Source: an uncultured Tenacibaculum sp.
GTDB taxonomy: Bacteria; Bacteroidota; Bacteroidia; Flavobacteriales; Flavobacteriaceae
Direction of reading: 5' to 3'
Length of the DNA: 64,000 nucleotides
Assembly (NCBI RefSeq): GCF_947499065.1
Contig: NZ_CANMMT010000004.1
Coordinates: 62,001 to 126,000 of the forward strand
The notes below the pieces were generated by a model. That model was not told the DNA's origin. It saw nothing but the letters and a program-made list of their open reading frames with translations, and did no database searches. Position numbers and translations under genes: made by a program. How positions within the stretch are numbered: the first letter of the stretch is position 1; each line of letters starts with the position of its first letter. Of the stretch, positions 1 to 7,875 are shown in pieces.

Positions 1-1
1 A

Positions 2-409
2 CCAACTTTAGGTAACGGATGGATTTATGAAGGATGGGTTGTTGTAAATGACAATTCAGGTAATCCAACACCAGTATCAACAGGAAGATTCTCAGATCCT
101 AATATGGCAGATATAAGCTTTTTTGGAGCGGCAAATAACAATGAATTTAAAGGACCAAATGGTGTACCACCTTTCCCTGGTGAAGATTATATCGTAGACC
201 CTAATAATAGATACCCTAATGTGACTTTCCCTATCGATTTAACGAATGCAACAGTAGTTATTTCTATTGAGCCAACAACTAATGATGCACAAGCACCATT
301 TGGTTTAAAACCTTTTGTTCAAGCTTTAAGTAATCAAGCCGTATCTACTGCGTTTACAGTAGCAAATACATATGCTGGTAAAGCAATTTCTGGTACAGTT
401 ACTAGATAA
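2..409 (+). CDS. C-terminal part of an exported anti-sigma-K-like/lipoprotein family protein (5' end outside window)
   Basis: The reading frame is open from base 2, so this is the last 135 residues of a longer protein and the in-frame ATG at 104 is internal. The segment has a GWIYEGWVVV-type strand followed by a PVSTGRF turn and ends in a region with many Val, Ile and Thr residues (NATVVISIEP) and APFGLKPFVQ. This Gly/Trp and beta-rich pattern resembles Bacteroidota exported proteins related to the anti-sigma-K (RskA) fold, but that assignment is from memory and tentative. A strong intrinsic terminator follows at 461. Function unknown. Confidence 0.6.
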   Translation, partial: PTLGNGWIYEGWVVVNDNSGNPTPVSTGRFSDPNMADISFFGAANNNEFKGPNGVPPFPGEDYIVDPNNRYPNVTFPIDLTNATVVISIEPTTNDAQAPFGLKPFVQALSNQAVSTAFTVANTYAGKAISGTVTR

Positions 410-460
410 TTATAAATTTTATATGGATTTTCTAATTTGTTCGGAAATTCAGATATTTGA

Positions 461-487
461 ACCGCCTTATAAAAGGCGGTTTTTTTT
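461..487 (+). terminator. Intrinsic terminator abutting the next start codon
   Basis: An 8-bp stem (ACCGCCTT / AAGGCGGT) with a 4-base loop is followed by a run of eight T residues. The ATG of the next gene begins directly after the last T. Confidence 0.85.
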
Positions 488-961
488 ATGAAATACAGAC
501 AACTTACTAAGGAACAATTTGAAGGATTACACGAAGAGTTTGCACGTTTTTTAGCATCACAAAGCATTGATGCCAAAGAATGGAAACAATTAAAAGAAGA
601 AAAACCACACGTAGCTGAAGACGAAATGAATGTTTTTAGTGATGTTGTTTGGGACGATGTACTTACGAGAACCGAGTATTTAGAGCACTTTTCTTCTAAG
701 GTTGTTAATTTATTTAAATGCGATGAGGAAGAAATGCATCGTATTGTAATAAAAATCGATAAAGATATTAATGTATTAGAGCAAGAAGGATTTGAATGGT
801 TGATGAAAAATCCTAATGATGAGAAGATTGAGTTTTTTACAGGAACTAAAAAATATACAAACGAGAGAAATCCTGAAATTTTCGATTTAATAGAAAAAGG
901 AAGTGCTATATCGAAAGGGGAGTTGTTTGAGTATTTTAATAAACTAGTTTCAAAAATCTAA
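488..961 (+). CDS. DUF6495-like family protein
   Basis: A soluble, acidic 157-residue protein without signal peptide or membrane segment. The opening MKYRQLTKEQFEGLHEEFARFLASQ and the central VWDDVLTRTEYLEHF match my memory of a conserved Bacteroidota family (DUF6495) of unknown function. It is predicted to be mostly helical and cytoplasmic. The ATG is the first base after the T-run of a terminator, so either the mRNA starts inside the upstream gene and reads through, or the start is effectively leaderless. It stands alone; the next gene is convergent. Confidence 0.7.
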   Translation: MKYRQLTKEQFEGLHEEFARFLASQSIDAKEWKQLKEEKPHVAEDEMNVFSDVVWDDVLTRTEYLEHFSSKVVNLFKCDEEEMHRIVIKIDKDINVLEQEGFEWLMKNPNDEKIEFFTGTKKYTNERNPEIFDLIEKGSAISKGELFEYFNKLVSKI

Positions 962-976
962 GAGAATCCTTAAAAA

Positions 977-2737
977 TTAATAGGTAACTTTATTTCCATT
1001 AATAAATGTTTGAAGGCATTTAATGGTATGTAGTTTCTCTGTCTTTACTGAATAAGGATTTTTATCAAGAACAATAAAATCGGCATACTTTCCTTTTTCT
1101 AAAGAGCCAATTTTGTCTTCTTTGTGTATTTGATATGCGGCATTTATAGTTAAGGTTTTTATAGCGTCAAGAAGATTTAATCGTTCGTTGCCACCAATTA
1201 AACTATCTTTTTTGGTTTTTCTTTCAATTGCTGTTTGAATTAACCTAAAAGGATTACTTTCAAACATGGGTTGATCAGCATGTAACGTACTTACTATACC
1301 GGTGTTTAAAGCAGATTTGACAGGTAATATTTTAGAAGTCCTTTCTTCACCTAAAATAGAGGTATTTAAAGCATCTCCATAATAGAGTAAATGGTTTATG
1401 TGAAAACTAGGAAATAGGTTTAGTTTTTTTATTCTTAATAATTCTTTTTCAGGTAAAAGTAAACAATGTTCTAAGCGATGTCTAGAATTTTTAAAATCTA
1501 ATTCTTTATCAAGTTCTTCAAAAGCATTAATTACTTCAGTATTTGCAGCATCACCCTGAGCATGAATAGCTATTTGCCATCCATTATTATGGTATTTTGT
1601 AATAAACTCTTTCAATTCATCATTATCAATCAAAGCTTTTCCTTTAGAGTTAGTAGGAATGTGTAATTTGTTTTCAGTTAAGTCAGAGGTTAAATAAGGT
1701 TCATTAATATACATAGAACCTGTATATGGAGAACCATCATACCAGTGTTTAATTCCTATGATATCATAAAAATCGTTAGCCTTTCCTTTTGTTTCTGGTA
1801 AAATATAAGTCATATCATGACGTACATAAATAAAATGACGAGGAGTAGGTTTTCTTTTTGGTAATTGACCAATTAAAGCTAAAAAGTTACCTAATAAACT
1901 TGGTGTTTTATCAGATAAATGCTTCATTAAAATAAGTGGTTTGCTATCATTAATAGTTAAACCTGTAGAAACAATAGTTGTATTTCCATTTTTAGCATAA
2001 TTCAACATTGTTTTTTCTGAAGAACTACTTAATACTTTAGGAGTTAGAACTTCTTTTTTTAATTTTTCTATAAAAGGTTTGAAAGCTTCTTGTTCAACAA
2101 TAAGGCCTGTTAAATTTCCTTTAGCATCTTTTTCGTAATAACTGTTTTTTGAAGGATTAGCAGTATTTTGGGTAATAGCTACACTTTCTAAGGCTTTAGA
2201 ATTAACCCAATAACTATGTAAACTTTGACTAAAAATAATTACAGGATTGTTTGGAGTAATTTTATCTAAGTATTGTAATGTTGGAGTTTTTAAATCGCTA
2301 ACTAAAACAGGGTCTAAACCTTTAAAAATAAGCCATTCGTTTTTAGAAACTTTTGAGGCACATTTTTCAAAATATTTCCATACTTCTGCATTATTTTTAT
2401 GTTTAAATCCAGATAAGTCATACATATTTTGAAAAAACATAGATAAAGCAAAATGAGTATGAGGATCAATAAAACCAGGCATTATGGTTGCTCCTTTAAG
2501 ATTTATTTTTTGTAAATCTTCATTTTTGAACTCAGGAAAATTTTTAAGTTCTCCAATTTCTTCAATTATACCATCAGTAACTAGCATGGCATTTGCAGTA
2601 GGTTGTTGATTATTAACCGTAATTATATTAGCATTATAATAAAGCGTTGGAGGTGCCTTTTTAAAATCTTGCTTTGATAATATCCATCCAGAAATTAAAA
2701 ATAGAAGAATAAGGCTTAATAGAATTTTCTTTTTCAT
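977..2737 (-). CDS. Amidohydrolase family protein, YtcJ-like
   Basis: A 586-residue metal-dependent hydrolase of the amidohydrolase superfamily. Residues 1-22 form a hydrophobic export or anchor segment with a lysine start, so it probably acts outside the cytoplasm. The metal site is visible: PGFIDPHTH (His93, His95), then IHAQGD, RHRLEHC and a late LHADQP with the catalytic Asp. A C-terminal GSLEKGKYADFIVLD stretch is the usual end of the composite beta domain. YtcJ-like enzymes cleave N-acyl or amide bonds, but the substrate cannot be read from the sequence. It lies 21 bases downstream of the sirtuin gene and is probably cotranscribed with it. Confidence 0.85.
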   Translation of the reverse strand: MKKKILLSLILLFLISGWILSKQDFKKAPPTLYYNANIITVNNQQPTANAMLVTDGIIEEIGELKNFPEFKNEDLQKINLKGATIMPGFIDPHTHFALSMFFQNMYDLSGFKHKNNAEVWKYFEKCASKVSKNEWLIFKGLDPVLVSDLKTPTLQYLDKITPNNPVIIFSQSLHSYWVNSKALESVAITQNTANPSKNSYYEKDAKGNLTGLIVEQEAFKPFIEKLKKEVLTPKVLSSSSEKTMLNYAKNGNTTIVSTGLTINDSKPLILMKHLSDKTPSLLGNFLALIGQLPKRKPTPRHFIYVRHDMTYILPETKGKANDFYDIIGIKHWYDGSPYTGSMYINEPYLTSDLTENKLHIPTNSKGKALIDNDELKEFITKYHNNGWQIAIHAQGDAANTEVINAFEELDKELDFKNSRHRLEHCLLLPEKELLRIKKLNLFPSFHINHLLYYGDALNTSILGEERTSKILPVKSALNTGIVSTLHADQPMFESNPFRLIQTAIERKTKKDSLIGGNERLNLLDAIKTLTINAAYQIHKEDKIGSLEKGKYADFIVLDKNPYSVKTEKLHTIKCLQTFINGNKVTY

Positions 2738-2758
2738 GGATGAGAAATCTTAGTGTTT

Positions 2759-3442
2759 TTATATTAAATGCTTTATTAGTTTATTGGTTCCTAAACTAGC
2801 AACGTCTTTAATAATCGTTAAGTTATTCATTGAGTTGCTACTCATCGCAGGTTTTGGATCTATAAAATAAATAGGAGTATTTTCAGGAGCATAATCAATT
2901 AAACTAGCTGCTGGATACACCTGCATTGATGTACCAATTATAACGAGAATATCAGCTTGTAAAGTAATTTCAACAGCTTTTTCAAGCATAGGAACTTCTT
3001 CTCCAAACCATACTATATGGGGGCGTAATTGAGAATTTTGTTCGCATAAGCTACCTAAGATAATATCAGAATCCCAATTATAAACTAGGTGTTCATGTGC
3101 TGTACTTCTAGCTTTTAAAAGTTCTCCGTGTAAATGTAAAACATTAGAGCTTCCAGCGCGTTCATGCAAATCATCAACATTTTGAGTAATAATATCTACC
3201 TGAAAATGTTCTTCTAGCTTTACTAAATTAAAGTGAGCTTCGTTTGGGCTAACTTCCAATAATTGTTTTCTACGTTGATTGTAAAAGTCTAATACCAATT
3301 CAGGATTTGCACGAAAACCTTCTGGTGAAGCCACTTCATAAATATCATGTCCTTCCCATAGTCCATCAGCATCTCTAAATGTTTTAATTCCGCTTTCGGC
3401 ACTAATACCAGCACCAGTTAACACTACTAATCTTTTTTTCAT
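2759..3442 (-). CDS. cobB: SIR2-family NAD-dependent protein deacylase (sirtuin)
   Basis: A 227-residue sirtuin that removes acyl groups from lysines using NAD. Seen: GAGISAESGI at 10-19 and FRD at 22-24 for NAD binding, TQNVD at 86-90, catalytic His105 in HLHGE, WFGE at 145-148 and GTSMQVYPA. A Tyr54-x-x-Arg57 pair matches the YxxR signature of class III sirtuins (SIRT5, E. coli CobB) that prefer succinyl/malonyl-lysine. The segment between HLHGE and LRPHIVWFGE, which usually carries four zinc cysteines, has only one cysteine (Cys133), so the zinc ribbon is absent. It is first of a probable two-gene unit with the amidohydrolase. Confidence 0.92.
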   Translation of the reverse strand: MKKRLVVLTGAGISAESGIKTFRDADGLWEGHDIYEVASPEGFRANPELVLDFYNQRRKQLLEVSPNEAHFNLVKLEEHFQVDIITQNVDDLHERAGSSNVLHLHGELLKARSTAHEHLVYNWDSDIILGSLCEQNSQLRPHIVWFGEEVPMLEKAVEITLQADILVIIGTSMQVYPAASLIDYAPENTPIYFIDPKPAMSSNSMNNLTIIKDVASLGTNKLIKHLI

Positions 3443-3682
3443 GAGACTAAAATATGAAATTTCGATTACTAGTAGCTAGTGAGATGAATCAAAGGTTTTT
3501 GATCTACTTAGAAAGTTTTTATGGTTGGATAAAGTATAAAAACCAAGTTAGTTTATAACGTTATGAAATGTTTTCCTTTTTTACATGAGAGACTTTACTC
3601 ATTAAAAAGAGATGTACACTCATTTTTAATATTATTTTTCAAGTTAAATGCTGAGTTTTATCTGAAATTTAATGCATCTACT

Positions 3683-6600
3683 ATGAAAAAAGTACTACTA
3701 ATAAGCCTGCTATTATTTAGCTTTAGTGTTTTTACACAAAAAATACCTAAAATAACTTTAAAAGATTCTGGAGAACTAAAATTATCTAGTCTAAAAGTAA
3801 ATGTTAGTATTACGGGTAATTTTGCTACTACTACTTATGATATGGAGTTTTATAATGGACTAGATAGAACACTTGAAGGGGAGTTAGTATTTCCTTTAGG
3901 AGAAGGACAATCAGTATATAAGTTTGCAATGGATTTTAATGGGGAATTAAGAGAGGCAGTAGTTATTGAAAAAGAACTAGCTAGAGTTGCTTATGAAACT
4001 ACAGTTAGACAAAATATTGACCCAGCGCTTTTAGAAAAGACATCAGGTAATAATTACAAAGCAAGAGTATATCCAATTTTGCCTAAGAAAAATAAAAGAG
4101 TTGTTTTAACATATGAAGAAGAACTATCAACAGTTAATGATAAATTAGTATTTGAGTTACCAATAGGAATTAAGGAACTTATAGAGGAGTTCTCTTTAGA
4201 CGTTTTTATTTCTGGAATAACAAATAAACCAACTATTAAAAGTGAGTTTTCTAAATATATCCATTTTATTAAAAAAGAAAATGGAATGAGTGCATCTTTA
4301 AATGAAAAGAATGTAATTCCTCGAAAACCAATTAAAATAGAGATAAAAAGAAATTTAAAATCAGAAAAGACACTAACTTACTTAGATTATTTTTATAGTT
4401 TAATTCCTTTAAAAAAAGAATCAAGAAATAAACAGAAACCAAAAAGGTTAAGTATTCTTTGGGATACATCTTTTTCAATGAGAAATAAAGATTTGAATAA
4501 AGAAGTAAAACTTTTGGATATGTATTTTAACTATTTACAAAATATAGAAGTTGAGTTTGTTTCTTTTAGTAATGCAATAAATAAAAAAGAAAAATTTGTT
4601 ATAACTAATGGTGAATGGAGTAATCTTAAAAAGGAAATACAATCTCTAACTTATGATGGAGGAACTAATTTAGAAATATTAAAGACTCTAAAATTAAAAT
4701 CAGACGAAATACTTTTATTTTCTGATGGGCTAGTAAATTTAGGAAATATAAAAGAGATTAAGAAAAAAACAATTTATACAATTAATTCATTACAGTCTGC
4801 AAATCATTTTCTATTAAATAAAATTGCTACAAATCAAGGAGGTGTATATGTAAATTTAGGAAAACTTAATAGTGAAGAAGCAAATAGATTTTTAAAACAA
4901 GAAGTGTTACAATTCTTAGGGGTTAAAAGCTCTGCCAATATTGAAGAGGTGTATCCAAAAGATAGAGTAAATGTTACAGGTGACTTTATAATTTCTGGAA
5001 GATTTAAAGAGAACCCTTCAATAGAATTGAAGTTTGGATATCAAGGAAAAGTCTCAAAAATAGTAACTCTCAATTTAAAAGATTCTCAAAAATCAAATAA
5101 TGTTAAGAGACTTTGGGCAAAAGAGAAATTGAAGTATTTAAATAATGAAAAAGAAGAAAACAAAAAGAAAATAGTTTCTTTAGCAAAGCAGTATCATTTG
5201 ATAACAGATTATACTTCAATGTTAATTTTAGATAGAATTGAAGATTATGTTAAATATGGTATAGAGCCACCAAAAGAGTTAAGGTTACGTTATAAAGAGT
5301 TATTAAAAGAGAAAGAGGAGACTCAAGTTTTAGAGGAAGAGGATATTAAAGATAGAAAAGAAGAACTTTTTGATCAATATGAAGAAATTAGAGATTGGTA
5401 CGAATTAACTTACCCAAAGAAAGTTAGGAAAAAGAAAATTAGAATGTCTCAAACGTCAAGAGTTATAAATACTAGTACAAATGAAGTAAATACTACAATT
5501 AATACTAGAACTAATGATAGTCATGTAGATGTGCCCACAACTGATATAGATTATTCTAAAAAAGTTGTTAAAGGTATTGTAAGTGATTCATCTGGTGCTT
5601 TACCAGGAGCTACTGTAATAGTTAAAGGAAATACTAGAGGAGTTGAAACCGATTTTGATGGTAATTATACTTTAAATGTAGAAGTTGGTGAGGTTTTAGT
5701 TTATTCTTTTGTTGGATATTCAACCAAAGAGGTTGTTGTAAATAGTAATAATGTTGTAAATGTAAAACTAGAAGAAGATAACGTACTTGAAGAGGTTGTT
5801 GTTGTGGCTTATGGGGTAAAAAAAGAGTCAAAATCTGTAAGTAGTAGTGTAATAGAATCTTTAATAGGTAAATCTTCGGGAGTAAAGATTTCTCAAAATA
5901 ATGAGGAAGACGCAAACGTTTCTATAAAAGAAAATAATTTATTGAGTCAAAATGACCCAATGTATATAATTGATGGAATTCCAGTAGAAAAGAGTTTTGT
6001 TGAAAAATTAAATTCCAAAGAGATTGAGACTATAGAAGTAATAAAGCCTTTTAATGCAACAAAACTTTATGGAGCAAAAGCAAGAAATGGCATTATAATC
6101 TATATAACCAAAGAAGGAAAAGAAATTAATGAAAAAGAAATTGATAAATTAAACTCATTGATAGAAGAAAGAATAGAATTAAAAGCTTGGAATCCAAAGA
6201 CTCCATATCTAAATGTTCTAAAAAGTGAAGCTTCAGTTTTATCTGCTTATAAAAAGTATCTAGAAATTAGAGATGATTATTCTAATAGTCCAATGTTTTA
6301 TATTGATGTAGCTGATTTTTTTAATCAAAAGGGAGAAAAAGAAGTAGCAATTAGAGTTCTGACTAATTTAATAGAGATTGAATTAGATAATTATGAGCTT
6401 ATAAAAGCATTGGCATATAAGTTAGAGTATTTTAAAGAATATGATTTAGCAAAGCAAATTTATAAGAAAGTACTAGAGTTGAGACCCGAAGAGCCACAGT
6501 CATACAGAGATTTGGCATTGATGTATGAATTAACAGGTGATTATCAAGATAGTTTTAATTTATTATATAAGATTTATAAAGGAGAACTTTTAGAAAAAGA

Positions 6601-7087
6601 TATAGACAAACGGTTTGATGGTATAGAAACTGTTGTTTTTGTAGAACTTACAAAATTAGTTTCTAAGTATGGAAATAAATTAAAGTTGAGTAAATATCAG
6701 AGAAAGCTTTTTAAATCAATACCGGTAGATATACGAATAGTTGTTGATTGGAATCATAATGATACTGATCTTGATTTATGGGTTATTGATCCAAACGGAG
6801 AAAAAGCATATTATAAGAACAGGGAAACATTAATTGGAGGAAGAATGTCAATTGATATGATTGAAGGTTATGGACCAGAGGAATTTATGCTCAAAAAAGC
6901 TATTAAAGGAAAATATAAAATTATGGTTAATTATTATGCTGATAATGTTCAAAAAATATCTGGACCTACTATTTTAAAATTGAATGTATATAAGAATTAT
7001 GGAAGGAGAAATGAAGAAAAACAAATAGTTATTGTGAAATTAGATAAACAAGAGGGAGATATTGAGATAGGGAATTTAACTTTTTAA
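3683..7087 (+). CDS. Mosaic exported protein: VIT - VWA - SusC-like N-terminal extension and plug - TPR - DUF2135
   Basis: I place the start at 3683, not at the in-frame ATG 120 bases upstream, because it gives a clean signal peptide (MKKVLLISLLLFSFSVFTQ) and a 1134-residue product. Domains in order: VIT-like at about 20-150; VWA at about 250-410 with an intact MIDAS (DTSFS, GGTN, SDG); a charged linker; a carboxypeptidase-like regulatory domain at about 626-700 ending in the SusC-type EEVVVVAYG; a plug-like segment at about 711-812 (IIDGIPVE, ETIEVIKP, YGAKARNGII); TPR-like helices at about 850-1000; and a YfaP/DUF2135-type domain from about 1014 (VVDWNHNDTDLDLWVIDPNGE). There is no beta-barrel after the plug, so it is not a transporter. 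Probably periplasmic or surface exposed. Function unknown. Confidence 0.85.
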   Translation: MKKVLLISLLLFSFSVFTQKIPKITLKDSGELKLSSLKVNVSITGNFATTTYDMEFYNGLDRTLEGELVFPLGEGQSVYKFAMDFNGELREAVVIEKELARVAYETTVRQNIDPALLEKTSGNNYKARVYPILPKKNKRVVLTYEEELSTVNDKLVFELPIGIKELIEEFSLDVFISGITNKPTIKSEFSKYIHFIKKENGMSASLNEKNVIPRKPIKIEIKRNLKSEKTLTYLDYFYSLIPLKKESRNKQKPKRLSILWDTSFSMRNKDLNKEVKLLDMYFNYLQNIEVEFVSFSNAINKKEKFVITNGEWSNLKKEIQSLTYDGGTNLEILKTLKLKSDEILLFSDGLVNLGNIKEIKKKTIYTINSLQSANHFLLNKIATNQGGVYVNLGKLNSEEANRFLKQEVLQFLGVKSSANIEEVYPKDRVNVTGDFIISGRFKENPSIELKFGYQGKVSKIVTLNLKDSQKSNNVKRLWAKEKLKYLNNEKEENKKKIVSLAKQYHLITDYTSMLILDRIEDYVKYGIEPPKELRLRYKELLKEKEETQVLEEEDIKDRKEELFDQYEEIRDWYELTYPKKVRKKKIRMSQTSRVINTSTNEVNTTINTRTNDSHVDVPTTDIDYSKKVVKGIVSDSSGALPGATVIVKGNTRGVETDFDGNYTLNVEVGEVLVYSFVGYSTKEVVVNSNNVVNVKLEEDNVLEEVVVVAYGVKKESKSVSSSVIESLIGKSSGVKISQNNEEDANVSIKENNLLSQNDPMYIIDGIPVEKSFVEKLNSKEIETIEVIKPFNATKLYGAKARNGIIIYITKEGKEINEKEIDKLNSLIEERIELKAWNPKTPYLNVLKSEASVLSAYKKYLEIRDDYSNSPMFYIDVADFFNQKGEKEVAIRVLTNLIEIELDNYELIKALAYKLEYFKEYDLAKQIYKKVLELRPEEPQSYRDLALMYELTGDYQDSFNLLYKIYKGELLEKDIDKRFDGIETVVFVELTKLVSKYGNKLKLSKYQRKLFKSIPVDIRIVVDWNHNDTDLDLWVIDPNGEKAYYKNRETLIGGRMSIDMIEGYGPEEFMLKKAIKGKYKIMVNYYADNVQKISGPTILKLNVYKNYGRRNEEKQIVIVKLDKQEGDIEIGNLTF

Positions 7088-7182
7088 AATAATTTAGAGT
7101 TCTTTATTAATTTTCGTAGCGATTTTAAAACCTCAATTATTGAAATGATTCTTTTATAAGGGACTAGAATATGAAATTTTAG

Positions 7183-7190
7183 TATGTTTG
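7183..7190 (+). promoter_or_regulatory. -7 promoter element (TATGTTTG) of trmH
   Basis: Perfect match to the Bacteroidota TAnnTTTG element. It ends only 4 bases before the ATG of trmH, implying transcription begins at or next to the start codon. I see no good TTG -33 element at the usual distance. Confidence 0.45.
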
Positions 7191-7194
7191 CTGT

Positions 7195-7875
7195 ATGATT
7201 GATGAAGGATTGTTAGCTTATTTAGAAGACTATATTACTGAAAAAAGAAAGGATACTTTTCATAGAGTATTAAATGAAAGAACTCGTCATTTTGCAGTGG
7301 TTTTAGAGGATATTTATCAACCTCATAATGCAAGCGCAGTAGTGAGAAGTTGTGATATTTTTGGAGTTCAAGATGTATATGCTATTGAAAATAAATTTAC
7401 CAATAAAGTTTCTAGACATGTAGCCAAAGGAAGTCAGAAATGGTTAAATATTAATCGTTTTAAAGAAGATGGAGATAATACTAAGGCGTGTTTAGAAGAT
7501 TTAAGAGGTAAGGGATATCAAATAATAGGAACTACACCACATACAGATTCATGTGTACTGGCCGATTTTGATGTAACTAAAAAAACAGCTTTTGTTTTTG
7601 GAGCAGAAAAAGATGGGATTTCTGATTATATAAAACAAGAAGCCGATGGTTTTTTAAAAATTCCAATGGTAGGTTTTACAGAAAGTTTAAACATATCTGT
7701 TGCAGCAGCTATTATTTTAAATGATGTTACTTCTCGTTTACGAAAAACAAAAGTAGACTGGCAATTAACTCCAGAAGAGCAAAAGGTCTTATACTTTGAA
7801 TGGATAAAAAACACAATTAAGAATCCTGATAAGTTAATTGAATATTATAAAAACGAAATTAGTTTGAAGAAATAA
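7195..7875 (+). CDS. trmH: tRNA (guanosine-2'-O-)-methyltransferase, TrmH/SPOUT family
   Basis: A 226-residue SPOUT methyltransferase that probably makes Gm18 in the D-loop of tRNAs. The three SPOUT motifs are clear: QPHNASAVVRSCD at 42-54 with Asn45 and catalytic-type Arg51, FGAEKDGIS at 135-143, and PMVGFTESLNISVA at 157-170, which form the AdoMet-binding trefoil knot. The order and the N-terminal helix (LLAYLEDYITEKRKD) fit TrmH better than RlmB or TrmL. Its last 17 bases overlap the 3' end of convergent topB. Confidence 0.88.
   Translation: MIDEGLLAYLEDYITEKRKDTFHRVLNERTRHFAVVLEDIYQPHNASAVVRSCDIFGVQDVYAIENKFTNKVSRHVAKGSQKWLNINRFKEDGDNTKACLEDLRGKGYQIIGTTPHTDSCVLADFDVTKKTAFVFGAEKDGISDYIKQEADGFLKIPMVGFTESLNISVAAAIILNDVTSRLRKTKVDWQLTPEEQKVLYFEWIKNTIKNPDKLIEYYKNEISLKK

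Noticed and set aside
3563..3682. Longer start of the mosaic protein at 3563
   Set aside because: It would put 40 residues before a clean signal peptide; MKKVLL at 3683 is the natural start.
5634..5915. Leucine- and tyrosine-rich open frame on the minus strand
   Set aside because: It lies wholly inside the carboxypeptidase/plug part of the mosaic protein gene, and its repetitive hydrophobic composition is an antisense shadow.
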